The notes beneath the pieces were generated by a model, which saw nothing but the letters and a program-made list of their open reading frames with translations, was not told where the DNA came from and made no database searches. Both the position numbers and the translations under genes were made by a program. From the NCBI RefSeq assembly GCF_052119585.1, contig NZ_JBGQOJ010000001.1, forward strand, positions 372,001 through 436,000: a stretch of DNA of 64,000 nucleotides. Direction: 5' to 3'. Below are positions 41,135 through 49,918 of the stretch, piece by piece; position 1 is the first letter of the stretch; each line of letters begins with the position of its first letter. Source of the DNA: JBGQOJ01 sp052119585 (GTDB lineage: Bacteria; Pseudomonadota; Alphaproteobacteria; Rhodobacterales; Rhodobacteraceae).

Positions 41135-41163
41135 GATCTATGGGGTTTTGACTATAAGGTCAA
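41135..41163 (-). promoter_or_regulatory. Possible promoter of the rpsM-rpoA segment
   Basis: On the minus strand TTGACC (41163-41158), 17 bp, TAGATC (41140-41135), within the 187-nt gap after adk. The -10 is weak. It could give independent transcription of rpsM-rpsK-rpoA-rplQ. Confidence 0.35.
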
Positions 41164-41168
41164 GAGGG

Positions 41169-41819
41169 TCAAGCGGTTCCGTCAAGCACAGCAGCGATAG
41201 AAGCTGCGACATCTTCGATTTCTGCCAAACCATCTACGGTGTGCAGCTGCCCTTTGGCATAATAATAGCCAATCAGCGGCGACGTCTTTTTGTAATATTC
41301 CATCAAACGCTGCTTGAGGCTGTCCGCGTTATCGTCAGCGCGGTGCTTCATCTCGGTGCCGCCACAGACGTCACAAACCCCCTCGACGGCAGGGCGTTTG
41401 GTTTCGTCGTGATAGACCTCGCCGCAGGAACCGCATGTGAAGCGGCCTGTGATGCGACGCACAAGCGCCTCGTCATCGACCTGCATCTCGATCACTGCGT
41501 CCAGAGACATGCCAGCTTTTTCCAACGAGCGTGTCAGAGCATCCGCTTGGCGAAGCGTGCGGGGAAACCCGTCAAAGATGAACCCGCCGGCGGCGTCGCC
41601 CGACAGTTTTTCATCAATCAATCCAATCACAATCTCATCCGTCACAAGGTCGCCGCGATCCATGACATCGGCAACGATTTGACCCATCTCCGTCCCGGAG
41701 GTCCGCGCCTCGCGCAGCATGTCGCCAGTCGAAAGCTGGATCATGTTCCGCTCTTCCACCAAACGACGCGCTTGCGTTCCTTTTCCCGCCCCCGGGGGCC
41801 CTAGGAGAATAATGTTCAT
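41169..41819 (-). CDS. adk: Adenylate kinase, zinc-binding lid
   Basis: 216-residue Adk interconverts AMP, ADP and ATP. P-loop LGPPGAGKGTQA (5-16); lid with four cysteines, CGSCGEVYHDETKRP and VCDVCGG, that should bind zinc. LxxGFPRT-like FDGFPRTLRQAD is present. Start overlaps the secY stop in ATGA, the usual secY-adk coupling. Confidence 0.96.
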   Translation of the reverse strand: MNIILLGPPGAGKGTQARRLVEERNMIQLSTGDMLREARTSGTEMGQIVADVMDRGDLVTDEIVIGLIDEKLSGDAAGGFIFDGFPRTLRQADALTRSLEKAGMSLDAVIEMQVDDEALVRRITGRFTCGSCGEVYHDETKRPAVEGVCDVCGGTEMKHRADDNADSLKQRLMEYYKKTSPLIGYYYAKGQLHTVDGLAEIEDVAASIAAVLDGTA

Positions 41820-43171
41820 CGTCTGGATGTCCCTTTTTTGCCACGCCGCTTTCCGCGCAGCTGCGATTTTTCAATCAACCCCTCATACTGGTGTGCCAGC
41901 AGATGGGATTGAACCTGTTGAATCGTATCCATAGTGACCGACACGACGATCAGGACCGATGTGCCGCCAAAATAGAAAGGGATCGAGAATTGTGAACGCA
42001 GAATCTCGGGGAGGAGACAAACTGCCGCAAGGTAGGCCGCGCCAACGACCAGAATACGGGCGACGACATAGTCCAGAAACTCCGCAGTTTTCTTTCCTGG
42101 CCGGATGCCGGGAACAAAACCGTTCTGGTTTTTCAGGTTGTCCGCGACTTCGTCGGTCTTGAACGCAACGTTGGCTGTGTAGAAGTAGGTGAAGAAGACA
42201 ATCATCGCCGTGAAAAACAGCAGATACAGTGGCCGACCGGGACCAAAATACGCCAATATCGTCGACATGATCGGCCCAGTCTGCGACCCCGAAAAGGTTG
42301 CCAGAGTCGTCGGCAAAAGCAGTAGAGACGAGGCAAAGATTGCAGGAATAACGCCGGCCGGGTTCACCTTGATCGGAAGGTGGGACGAACCACCCTCGTA
42401 GATCTTCATGCCTTCCTGGCGGCGGGGATACTGGATGTGGATCTTGCGCAAGGCGCGTTCCATAAACACTACGAATGCAATCGTCGCGATCACCATCAGA
42501 ATGACCCCGATGACGACAGGCGTCGCAATCGCACCCGAACGACCCTGACTAAAGAACTGCGCCAAGGCGCTTGGGATTTCGGCTACAATACCAACGAAAA
42601 TGATCAGCGAGATGCCGTTTCCGATACCGCGCGCCGTAATCTGCTCGCCCAGCCACATCAGGAACATCGTGCCGCCCACAAGGGTGACGACGCAGCTAAT
42701 GATGAAATAGAGGCCGGGAGTCGACGCCAGATCACCGGCCTGAAGGCTGACAGCCAACCCGTAGGCCTGGAACGTCGCAAGGACCACAGTGCCGTATCGG
42801 GTATACTGGTTGATCTTCTTGCGGCCCTGCTCTCCCTCTTTTTTCAACTGCATCAATGGCTCCCACATGGCGCCAAGCAGCTGAACAATGATCGAAGCGG
42901 AAATATAGGGCATGATGCCGAGGGCAAAAATGCCCATGCGACTGATTGCACCACCTGTGAACATGTTCAGGATGCCGCCGATCCCTGTCGCAGCGTCATC
43001 CATGAACGCGCGCAGCTGGATGCCGTCAATTCCAGGTACCGGAATATAAGTGCCCAGACGATAGACGATCAAAAGACCGATTGTGAAAACGATGCGCTTA
43101 CGAAGCTCGGTGGCTTTTCCCAAAGCCCCCCAGCTCATATTTGCCGCCATTTGCTCTGCCGCAGATGCCAT
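41816..43171 (-). CDS. secY: Preprotein translocase subunit SecY
   Basis: 451-residue channel of the Sec translocon, ten TMs. KRIVFTIGLLIVYRLGTYIP, GIMPYISASIIVQLLGA and PTRRQGMKIYEGG-like YPRRQEGMKIYEGG are characteristic. Start ATG 43171 (MASAAEQMAA); an upstream in-frame start lacks support. Follows rplO after a 100-nt gap with a strong hairpin. Confidence 0.96.
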   Translation of the reverse strand: MASAAEQMAANMSWGALGKATELRKRIVFTIGLLIVYRLGTYIPVPGIDGIQLRAFMDDAATGIGGILNMFTGGAISRMGIFALGIMPYISASIIVQLLGAMWEPLMQLKKEGEQGRKKINQYTRYGTVVLATFQAYGLAVSLQAGDLASTPGLYFIISCVVTLVGGTMFLMWLGEQITARGIGNGISLIIFVGIVAEIPSALAQFFSQGRSGAIATPVVIGVILMVIATIAFVVFMERALRKIHIQYPRRQEGMKIYEGGSSHLPIKVNPAGVIPAIFASSLLLLPTTLATFSGSQTGPIMSTILAYFGPGRPLYLLFFTAMIVFFTYFYTANVAFKTDEVADNLKNQNGFVPGIRPGKKTAEFLDYVVARILVVGAAYLAAVCLLPEILRSQFSIPFYFGGTSVLIVVSVTMDTIQQVQSHLLAHQYEGLIEKSQLRGKRRGKKGTSRR

Positions 43172-43191
43172 TCGGGCCTCTCTTAATGACA

Positions 43192-43223
43192 GCGCCGCCA
43201 GACCGTTCTCCGGTTGGCGGCGC
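43192..43223 (-). other. Strong hairpin between rplO and secY
   Basis: GCGCCGCCA (43192-43200) pairs with TGGCGGCGC (43215-43223), continued by ACCG/CGGT inside with one bulged G. About 13 pairs in all. No U-tract, so not a typical terminator. May mark mRNA processing or regulate secY. Confidence 0.5.
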
Positions 43224-43271
43224 AAGAAAACTTGTAGTTATGTAAGCGGCCAGAGAGCCGCTCACAAGCGC

Positions 43272-43745
43272 TTATTCAGCTACTGCCGCAGTCTTGACTG
43301 TCAGAGCCCCGCCAGCGGCCGCTACAGCGTCCACTGCGGACTTCGATGCACCCGTAACAGCCAGGTTGATCTTGGCCGAGAAGTCGCCCTTTGCCAGAAC
43401 GCGGACGCCGTCCAGTTTGCGACGAACCAAACCGCATGCAACCAAAGCGTCTTCGTTGATCTCTGCTTTTGCGTCCAGCTTTTTCGCGTCGATGAACTTC
43501 TGGATCAGACCCAGGTTCACAACGGCGAATTCCTTGCGGTTCGGCTTGTTGAAGCCGCGCTTTGGCAAACGCATGTAAAGGGGCATCTGGCCGCCTTCGT
43601 AGGCATTCAACGACACACCCGAACGCGAGTTCTGGCCCTTGATACCGCGACCGGCCATTTTACCAGTTCCGGAACCCGGACCACGACCAACGCGCTTGCG
43701 CTTTTTGGTTGCGCCGGCGTTATCGCTCAACTGATTGAGTTTCAT
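43272..43745 (-). CDS. rplO: 50S ribosomal protein L15
   Basis: 157-residue L15: MKLNQLSDNAGATKKRKRVG, GRGPGSGTGKMAGRGIKGQN and GGQMPLYMRLPKRGFN are diagnostic. Starts 105 nt after rpmD, beyond a terminator-like hairpin. Confidence 0.97.
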   Translation of the reverse strand: MKLNQLSDNAGATKKRKRVGRGPGSGTGKMAGRGIKGQNSRSGVSLNAYEGGQMPLYMRLPKRGFNKPNRKEFAVVNLGLIQKFIDAKKLDAKAEINEDALVACGLVRRKLDGVRVLAKGDFSAKINLAVTGASKSAVDAVAAAGGALTVKTAAVAE

Positions 43746-43823
43746 ATCGCTCTCTCCTTGCCGGATGTGCCTCGCGAAAGCGAAAATGAGGCAGCCACGG
43801 CTTTAATATTAAAGGGAAAAGGC

Positions 43824-43837
43824 GGGCAGTTCTGCCC
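43824..43837 (-). terminator. Terminator-like hairpin between rpmD and rplO
   Basis: GGGCAG/CTGCCC around two bases; the minus-strand transcript continues GCCTTTTCCCTTT. The short loop and moderate U-tract suggest partial termination or pausing. Confidence 0.4.
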
Positions 43838-43850
43838 ACCTTGTAAACGC

Positions 43851-44039
43851 TTAACCGCGCTCTTCGATGATTTTGACGAGATGCGGGATTGAATTGACCA
43901 TGCCGCGAACCGAAGGTGTATCTTCTAGCTCGCGGGTTTTCTGCATCTTGTTCAAACCCAGACCAACCAGCGTAGCACGCTGCTTGGCGGGGCGGCGGAT
44001 CGGGGAACCGATCTGCTTGACGACGATGGTTTTTGCCAT
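43851..44039 (-). CDS. rpmD: 50S ribosomal protein L30
   Basis: 62-residue L30: TIVVKQIGSPIRRPAKQRAT, LVGLGLNKMQKTRELEDTP. 12 nt after rpsE. Confidence 0.97.
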   Translation of the reverse strand: MAKTIVVKQIGSPIRRPAKQRATLVGLGLNKMQKTRELEDTPSVRGMVNSIPHLVKIIEERG

Positions 44040-44051
44040 TGGTTCCGCTCC

Positions 44052-44612
44052 TTACGCTTCCGCAGCGACTTCGGCTTCGGGTTTGCGGAGGATATCCGAA
44101 ACCTTCTTGCCGCGACGCTGAGCAACCATACGGGGCGACGTTTCGTTCGTCAGGCCATCGAGGGTTGCACGGATCATGTTGTAGGGGTTCTGCGAGCCGA
44201 TAGACTTAGCAACCACGTCCTGGATGCCAAGCATCTCGAACACAGCACGCATTGGTCCACCCGCAATGATGCCAGTACCTTGTGGTGCAGTGCGCATCAC
44301 AACTTTGCCGGCACCATGGCGACCTTCCATATCGTGGTGCAGCGTACGACCATCGCGCAAAGGAACGCGGATCATCTGACGCTTTGCCTGCTCAGTCGCT
44401 TTGCGGATCGCCTCGGGGACCTCTTTGGCCTTACCCTTGCCGAAACCGACGCGACCGCGCTGGTCACCTACAACCACCAGAGCAGCGAAGCCAAAACGCT
44501 TACCACCCTTGACGGTTTTCGAAACGCGGTTGATCGCTACCAGACGATCGGCGAATTCCGGGGTCTCCTCGCGTTGATCGCGACGGCCCCCACGGTTGTC
44601 TTCTCTTGCCAT
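44052..44612 (-). CDS. rpsE: 30S ribosomal protein S5
   Basis: 186-residue S5 with RNA-binding domain (VAINRVSKTVKGGKRFGFAA) and GGPMRAVFEMLGIQDVVAKS. The basic-acid N-terminal 20 residues are common in alphaproteobacteria. Confidence 0.98.
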   Translation of the reverse strand: MAREDNRGGRRDQREETPEFADRLVAINRVSKTVKGGKRFGFAALVVVGDQRGRVGFGKGKAKEVPEAIRKATEQAKRQMIRVPLRDGRTLHHDMEGRHGAGKVVMRTAPQGTGIIAGGPMRAVFEMLGIQDVVAKSIGSQNPYNMIRATLDGLTNETSPRMVAQRRGKKVSDILRKPEAEVAAEA

Positions 44613-44622
44613 TATCGTCTCC

Positions 44623-44982
44623 TTAGAACTTCAGGCCGCCTTCACGAGCAGCTTCGGCCAAAGCCTTCACCTTCCCGTGAAAGAGGAAGCCACCACGGTC
44701 GAAATAGCACTCTTCGATACCGGCCTTTTTGGCCCGCTCGGCGATTGCTGCACCGATCTTGGTCGCTGCTTCGATGTTGTTCTTGCCCAGAACGCCCAGA
44801 TCCTTCTCGAGAGAAGAAGCCGAAGCGAGCGTGACGCCATTCACATCGTCGATCAGCTGCACGCTGATGTTCTTGTTCGAACGGAAAACAGACAGACGGG
44901 CACGCCCGTTCGCCATCTTCCGTAGTTTGTTCCGAACGCGCAGGCGGCGCTTCAGAAACAGGGTTCTTTTGCTGTTTGCCAT
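44623..44982 (-). CDS. rplR: 50S ribosomal protein L18
   Basis: 119-residue L18, a 5S rRNA binder: RVRNKLRKMANGRARLSVFR, FDRGGFLFHGKVKALAEAAR. 11 nt after rplF. Confidence 0.97.
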   Translation of the reverse strand: MANSKRTLFLKRRLRVRNKLRKMANGRARLSVFRSNKNISVQLIDDVNGVTLASASSLEKDLGVLGKNNIEAATKIGAAIAERAKKAGIEECYFDRGGFLFHGKVKALAEAAREGGLKF

Positions 44983-44993
44983 CTTGTGCGTCC

Positions 44994-45527
44994 TTACTTC
45001 TTCTTGCCTTCCTTACGGAAGATGAACTCGCCTTTGTACTTGATGCCTTTGCCCTTGTAGGGCTCGGGCTTCCGGTATTCGCGGATATTGGCCGCGACCT
45101 GGCCGACGAGTTGTTGATCGATACCTTCGACGGTAATCTCCGTCGGCTTCGCAGACGTCACTGTGACGCCATCCGGCACCTGGAAGTTTACCTCGTGGGA
45201 CAGACCGAGCGACAGCTTCAGGACATTGCCTGCCATTGCCGCGCGATAACCCACGCCGTTGATTTCCAGCTCTTTTTTGAAGCCGGTGCTGACGCCCGTC
45301 ACAAGGTTGTTTACCATCGTGCGGCTCATGCCCCACTGCTGCAAAGCGCGCTTTGACTTGCCACGCGGAGCCACGGAGACGGCGTTGCCGTCAATCGTGA
45401 TCTGCACGTCGTCAGTTGCTGTAAAGTTACGCGAACCCTTGGGGCCCTTCACTTCAACGGTCTGGCCGGACACAGATGCGGTAACACCTGCGGGCAGCTC
45501 GACCGGTTTTTTACCAATACGAGACAT
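44994..45527 (-). CDS. rplF: 50S ribosomal protein L6
   Basis: 177-residue L6 at the factor-binding region: MSRIGKKPVELPAGVTASVS, GVSTGFKKELEINGVGYRA, ending RKEGKKK. Confidence 0.98.
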   Translation of the reverse strand: MSRIGKKPVELPAGVTASVSGQTVEVKGPKGSRNFTATDDVQITIDGNAVSVAPRGKSKRALQQWGMSRTMVNNLVTGVSTGFKKELEINGVGYRAAMAGNVLKLSLGLSHEVNFQVPDGVTVTSAKPTEITVEGIDQQLVGQVAANIREYRKPEPYKGKGIKYKGEFIFRKEGKKK

Positions 45528-45537
45528 GACCTACTCC

Positions 45538-45930
45538 TTAGAAGACCGTGCAGAGCACTTCGCCACCAACATTGGCGGTCCGTGCTGCAGCGTCTGACAT
45601 AACACCCTTGGGTGTCGACACGATGGAAACACCGAGGCCCTGACGGACCGACGGAATTTCCTTAACGCCCATGTAAACGCGACGACCGGGCTTAGAGACC
45701 CGCTTCAATTCGCGAATGACAGGAGTACCTTCATAGTACTTCAGGCTGATGATGATTTCCGGATGGCCATCAGCGCCAGTCTGCGCCTCATACCCACGGA
45801 TGTAACCTTCGTCTGCCAATACATCCAGAACCCAAGCGCGAAGCTTGGACGCCGGAGTGCGGACTGTGGATTTGCCGCGCATCTGCGAGTTACGGATGCG
45901 TGTCAGCATATCACCGAGAGGATCATTCAT
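45538..45930 (-). CDS. rpsH: 30S ribosomal protein S8
   Basis: 130-residue S8, which binds 16S helix 21 and in E. coli represses the spc operon at its mRNA. NDPLGDMLTRIRNSQMRGKS, GLGVSIVSTPKGVMSDAAA are diagnostic. Confidence 0.98.
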   Translation of the reverse strand: MNDPLGDMLTRIRNSQMRGKSTVRTPASKLRAWVLDVLADEGYIRGYEAQTGADGHPEIIISLKYYEGTPVIRELKRVSKPGRRVYMGVKEIPSVRQGLGVSIVSTPKGVMSDAAARTANVGGEVLCTVF

Positions 45931-45944
45931 TTTCTAATCTCCCC

Positions 45945-46250
45945 TTACCAGCTGGACTTAACCATGCCCGGAATCTGGCCCATAGCGCCAAGTTCACGAA
46001 GCATGATGCGCGAAACCTTAAGCTTACGATAGTAAGCGTGAGGACGACCCGTCAGCTGGCACCGGTTGTGCAAGCGCGTAGCAGACGAGTTCCGCGGCAA
46101 TTTAGCCAGTTTCAGGTTCGCTTTGAAGCGTTCCTCAACAGGCAGCTCTTGGTTGTTAGCGATCGCTTTCAGCGCAGCACGCTTGGCGGCAAATTGGTCC
46201 ACCAGCTTCTGACGCTTCTTTTCGCGTTCGATCATTGCTTTCTTAGCCAT
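45945..46250 (-). CDS. rpsN: 30S ribosomal protein S14, zinc-free type
   Basis: 101-residue long form of S14 without the CxxC zinc pairs. MAKKAMIEREKKRQKLVDQF, RCQLTGRPHAYYRKLKVSR and GQIPGMVKSSW are typical. Confidence 0.97.
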   Translation of the reverse strand: MAKKAMIEREKKRQKLVDQFAAKRAALKAIANNQELPVEERFKANLKLAKLPRNSSATRLHNRCQLTGRPHAYYRKLKVSRIMLRELGAMGQIPGMVKSSW

Positions 46251-46270
46251 GTCTTACTCTCTCCCCGCGC

Positions 46271-46834
46271 TCAGCTATTGAAGGGCATGTTGAAATGCTT
46301 CAACAGCGCCTTCGCTTCCGCGTCGGTTTTCGCGGTGGTGCAGATGACGATGTCCATACCCCAAACCTCATCGACTTTGTCGAAGTTGATCTCGGGGAAC
46401 ACGATATGCTCTTTCATCCCCATGGCGTAGTTGCCACGGCCATCGAAAGATTTGCCGGGTACACCGCGAAAGTCGCGGATACGGGGCATTGCGATGGTGA
46501 TAAGACGGTCCAGGAATTCGTACATCCGGTCGCCACGAAGCGTGACTTTTGCGCCAAGCGGCATTTCTTCACGAACGCGAAAACCAGCAATGGATTTCTT
46601 TGCCTTCGTAATCAAAGCTTTCTGACCGGCAATCGCGGTCAGGTCAGCTTCTGCCGATTTTGCCTTCTTGGAGTCACGTACCGCCTCGGCGCCGCAGCCG
46701 ATGTTCAGAACGATTTTGTCCAGCTTGGGCAACTGCATGACGTTGGTGTAGCCGAACTCTTCAGTCAGAGCAGCCTTTGCAACTTCATTGTAGTGTGCCT
46801 TTAGGCGCGGTGTGTAGTTTACTGCATCAAGCAT
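46271..46834 (-). CDS. rplE: 50S ribosomal protein L5
   Basis: 187-residue L5, binds 5S rRNA and contacts P-site tRNA. QLPKLDKIVLNIGCGAEAV, FRGVPGKSFDGRGNYAMGMK. Start overlaps the rplX end by 8 bp. Confidence 0.97.
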   Translation of the reverse strand: MLDAVNYTPRLKAHYNEVAKAALTEEFGYTNVMQLPKLDKIVLNIGCGAEAVRDSKKAKSAEADLTAIAGQKALITKAKKSIAGFRVREEMPLGAKVTLRGDRMYEFLDRLITIAMPRIRDFRGVPGKSFDGRGNYAMGMKEHIVFPEINFDKVDEVWGMDIVICTTAKTDAEAKALLKHFNMPFNS

Positions 46835-47141
46835 CGATCACGACCCCCGATTTCTTAGCGAAACGGACCTTCTTGTCGCCTTCCATGCGGAAGCCAACGC
46901 GGGTGGGACCACCCTCTTTCGGGTCAACGAGTGCCAGGTTGGACAGGTCGATCGGCATTGCCTTGGGCAAGCGACCGCCTTGGCTTGTCTGTGTCTGCTT
47001 CGTGGCGCGGATCGAGACGTTAACGCCTTCAACTACGGCCTTGCCAGCCTTCGGGCTAACGGATGCGATTGCACCCTCTTTGCCCTTGTCGCGGCCGGTC
47101 AGCACGACAACCTTGTCGCCTTTTTTCAATTTAGCAGCCAT
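46827..47141 (-). CDS. rplX: 50S ribosomal protein L24
   Basis: 104-residue L24, an assembly initiator: KLKKGDKVVVLTGRDKGKEG (KOW motif), GRLPKAMPIDLSNLALVDP. One nt after rplN. Confidence 0.97.
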   Translation of the reverse strand: MAAKLKKGDKVVVLTGRDKGKEGAIASVSPKAGKAVVEGVNVSIRATKQTQTSQGGRLPKAMPIDLSNLALVDPKEGGPTRVGFRMEGDKKVRFAKKSGVVIDA

Positions 47142-47142
47142 C

Positions 47143-47511
47143 TTACAGCACCTCCGGCGCTAGCGAGATGATCTTCATGAAGTTCTTGGCGCGAAGCTCG
47201 CGAACAACTGGCCCGAAGATACGGGTGCCGACAGGCTCATTGTTGTTGTTGAGGATCACTGCCGCGTTCCGGTCGAACCGGATCGCTGTGCCGTCTTCAC
47301 GGCGAACTTCTTTAGCGGTGCGCACGACGACGGCCTTACGGACGTCACCCTTCTTCACGCGACCGCGTGGGATGGCTTCTTTCACCGACACCACAATGAT
47401 GTCGCCCACAGAGGCGTAACGGCGATGGGAACCACCCAGGACCTTGATGCACTGAACGCGGCGTGCGCCGGAGTTGTCAGCAACATCGAGATTGGTCTGC
47501 ATCTGGATCAT
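47143..47511 (-). CDS. rplN: 50S ribosomal protein L14
   Basis: 122-residue L14: MIQMQTNLDVADNSGARRVQ, VRREDGTAIRFDRNAAV. ATG 47511 gives the usual three-residue leader; a second Met at residue 4 is possible. Confidence 0.98.
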   Translation of the reverse strand: MIQMQTNLDVADNSGARRVQCIKVLGGSHRRYASVGDIIVVSVKEAIPRGRVKKGDVRKAVVVRTAKEVRREDGTAIRFDRNAAVILNNNNEPVGTRIFGPVVRELRAKNFMKIISLAPEVL

Positions 47512-47576
47512 GTAGATTCTCCCGACCTTTGGGAACTCGTCCCAGGGTTTCGATCAAACCGAAAGGATTTGGCGGA

Positions 47577-47804
47577 TTAAGCCAAAACCTCCCAGCGTTT
47601 TGTCTTTGAAATCGGCGCACATTCCTGAATGCGGACAGCGTCGCCGGTTTTGTAGGTGTTCAGAGGATCGTGCGCCCGGTATTTTTTGGACTTGCGGATC
47701 GTCTTTTTCAGAACAGGGTGCGTGATGCGACGCTCAACGACGACCGTTACGGTCTGCTCGTTCTTGTCGCTGGTCACGGTGCCTGACAGGATGCGTTTGG
47801 GCAT
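47577..47804 (-). CDS. rpsQ: 30S ribosomal protein S17
   Basis: 75-residue S17: MPKRILSGTVTSDKNEQTVT, KKYRAHDPLNTYKTGD. Short for the family but complete; 13 nt after rpmC. Confidence 0.97.
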   Translation of the reverse strand: MPKRILSGTVTSDKNEQTVTVVVERRITHPVLKKTIRKSKKYRAHDPLNTYKTGDAVRIQECAPISKTKRWEVLA

Positions 47805-47817
47805 AGGTTAGGCTCCC

Positions 47818-48021
47818 TTATTCAGCGGCCGCAGATGCGGCCTTTTGGTTAAGGATGGTTTTCACGCGCGCAGCATCGCGGCGGGCCGCCTTCATGCGAG
47901 ACGTGTTTTCCATCTGCCCCGTTGCCTGTTGAAAGCGCAGGTTAAATTGCTCTTTCTTCAGATTTGTCAGCTGCTCACGCAACTGTTCGGGTGTTTTATC
48001 GCGTAGTTCCTGGGCGTGCAT
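47818..48021 (-). CDS. rpmC: 50S ribosomal protein L29
   Basis: 67-residue L29 at the tunnel exit: MHAQELRDKTPEQLREQLT, LKKEQFNLRFQQATGQMEN. I use ATG 48021, with GGAAGGAAG just upstream, rather than GTG 48027. Confidence 0.95.
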   Translation of the reverse strand: MHAQELRDKTPEQLREQLTNLKKEQFNLRFQQATGQMENTSRMKAARRDAARVKTILNQKAASAAAE

Positions 48022-48083
48022 CGCCACTTCCTTCCATCAGAAGTCACCGTACAAGCCGGCGCTTTTCCAACAAAAAATCCGAA

Positions 48084-48102
48084 CCCCCACCGACCGTGGG
48101 GG
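48084..48102 (-). terminator. Terminator-like hairpin between rplP and rpmC
   Basis: CCCCCAC/GTGGGGG with a 5-nt loop; downstream on the minus strand TTCGGA then TTTTTT (48077-48072). An intrinsic-terminator shape inside the operon, 15 nt after the rplP stop. Confidence 0.6.
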
Positions 48103-48116
48103 CCCAGTAAAAAATC

Positions 48117-48530
48117 TTACCAGTCTTCGCGGATGACAACCCGAGTTTTGATCGGGAGTTTCATCGCAGCGAGCCGGAGCGCTTCCCTTGCCACAGAATC
48201 TGTGACGCCGTCAATCTCAAACATGACACGGCCGGGTTTTACTTTGGCTGCCCAGAAATCGACAGAGCCTTTACCTTTACCCATCCGAACTTCGGTGGGC
48301 TTGGATGTGACTGGAGTGTCCGGGAATACCCGGATCCAGACACGGCCTTGACGTTTCATATGCCGGGTCATGGCGCGACGTGCGGCCTCGATCTGGCGGG
48401 CGGTAATACGTTCCGGTTCAGTTGCCTTCAGGCCATAGGTGCCGAAAGTCAGCGTGGAGCCGCCTTTCGCATCACCGTGAATACGGCCTTTGTGCAGCTT
48501 GCGGAACTTGGTGCGCTTAGGTTGCAGCAT
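48117..48530 (-). CDS. rplP: 50S ribosomal protein L16
   Basis: 137-residue L16: MLQPKRTKFRKLHKGRIHG, ITARQIEAARRAMTRHMKRQ, GKGKGSVDFWAAKVKPGR. Last gene before a 95-nt gap with a terminator-like hairpin. Confidence 0.98.
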   Translation of the reverse strand: MLQPKRTKFRKLHKGRIHGDAKGGSTLTFGTYGLKATEPERITARQIEAARRAMTRHMKRQGRVWIRVFPDTPVTSKPTEVRMGKGKGSVDFWAAKVKPGRVMFEIDGVTDSVAREALRLAAMKLPIKTRVVIREDW

Positions 48531-48550
48531 CTCTGTTCTCCTTCAAACGG

Positions 48551-49252
48551 TTAGCGGCGCGGACGGGAAGCGCCGCCGCCATCCTGGAGTTCCTGTTGAC
48601 GACGTTCGCGGGCAGATGGATCATGCTCCATGATCTCACCTTTGAAGATCCAGACTTTGACACCGATGATGCCGTAGGCTGTAAGACCTTCAGAAGTTGC
48701 GTAGTCGATGTCGGCGCGCAGTGTGTGCAAGGGCACACGACCTTCGCGGTACCATTCGGTCCGTGCAATCTCGGCACCGCCCAGACGGCCAGCGACGTTC
48801 ACACGAATACCCAAGGCACCCATGCGCATTGCGTTCTGCACGGCACGCTTCATAGCGCGACGGAAGGACACACGGCGCTCAAGCTGCTGCGTGATGCTCT
48901 CGGCAACCAGCGCAGCGTCAAGCTCGGGCTTACGAACCTCGACGATGTTCAGGTGCAGTTCGGACGCGGTCAAAGCAGCAAGTTTCTTGCGCAGGCCTTC
49001 GATGTCCGCACCTTTTTTGCCGATGATCACGCCAGGGCGTGCCGTGTGGATCGTGACGCGGCACTTGCGGTGCGGACGCTCGATGATGATACGGCTAACA
49101 CCGGCCTGCTTGCACTCGACCTTGATGAACTCACGCATTTTGAGGTCTTCAAGAAGAAGATTGCCGAAGTCTTTGGTATCGGCGTACCAGCGGCTGTCCC
49201 AGGTGCGGTTGACCTGAAGGCGCATGCCAATCGGATTGACCTTCTGACCCAT
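48551..49252 (-). CDS. rpsC: 30S ribosomal protein S3
   Basis: 233-residue S3 at the mRNA entry. KH domain with TARPGVIIGKKGADIEGLR; C-terminal GRLGGAEIARTEWYREGRVP. Start overlaps rplV stop by one base. Short Gly/Arg-rich tail. Confidence 0.98.
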   Translation of the reverse strand: MGQKVNPIGMRLQVNRTWDSRWYADTKDFGNLLLEDLKMREFIKVECKQAGVSRIIIERPHRKCRVTIHTARPGVIIGKKGADIEGLRKKLAALTASELHLNIVEVRKPELDAALVAESITQQLERRVSFRRAMKRAVQNAMRMGALGIRVNVAGRLGGAEIARTEWYREGRVPLHTLRADIDYATSEGLTAYGIIGVKVWIFKGEIMEHDPSARERRQQELQDGGGASRPRR

Positions 49253-49632
49253 TATGCTTGCTCCTCGACTTGCCGGACCTTGATGGTCAGCTCGGAAAAC
49301 GGCTTGATGATCTTGCCGAACCGGCCACGAGCACGCGGGCGACCGCGCTTCATGGTTAGGTTCTTGCCGACGTAGGCCTCGGCCACCACCAGCTCGTCAA
49401 CATCAAGGTTGTGATTGTTCTCGGCGTTCGCGATTGCGGACTGAAGACACTTTTTCACGTCAGCAGCGATCCGTTTTTTCGAGAAAGTAAGGTCCATAAG
49501 GGCCTTGTCTACTTTCTTGCCACGGATCAACTGTGCGACGAGGTTCAGCTTTTGCGGAGACGTGCGAAGCATTTTGGACTTTGCAAATGCTTCATTGTCA
49601 GCCACGCGGCGCGGATTTTTCTCTTTGCTCAT
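49252..49632 (-). CDS. rplV: 50S ribosomal protein L22
   Basis: 126-residue L22 lining the exit tunnel: KMLRTSPQKLNLVAQLIRGK, tip region MKRGRPRARGRFGKIIKPF (macrolide-relevant loop intact). Confidence 0.97.
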   Translation of the reverse strand: MSKEKNPRRVADNEAFAKSKMLRTSPQKLNLVAQLIRGKKVDKALMDLTFSKKRIAADVKKCLQSAIANAENNHNLDVDELVVAEAYVGKNLTMKRGRPRARGRFGKIIKPFSELTIKVRQVEEQA

Positions 49633-49637
49633 GGCGC

Positions 49638-49916
49638 TTACTTCCGCTTCGCTTTTTTGTCAGCAGCATGACCGGTGTACGTCCGTGTTGGCGAATATTC
49701 GCCAAACTTCTGACCGATCATATCTTCCGACACGTTGACGGGAATGTGTTTCTTGCCGTTGTAAACGCCAAACGTCAGGCCCACGAACTGGGGCAGGATC
49801 GTCGAGCGGCGCGACCAGATTTTGATGACTTCACTACGACCGGATTCGCGGCTCGCTTCGGCTTTCTTAAGCACATAGGAGTCGACGAACGGGCCCTTCC
49901 AAACAGAACGCGACAT
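49638..49916 (-). CDS. rpsS: 30S ribosomal protein S19
   Basis: 92-residue S19: MSRSVWKGPFVDSYVLKKAE, VGLTFGVYNGKKHIPVNVSE, GEYSPTRTYTGHAADKK. The partner of RimM. 2 nt after rplB. Confidence 0.98.
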   Translation of the reverse strand: MSRSVWKGPFVDSYVLKKAEASRESGRSEVIKIWSRRSTILPQFVGLTFGVYNGKKHIPVNVSEDMIGQKFGEYSPTRTYTGHAADKKAKRK

Positions 49917-49918
49917 AA

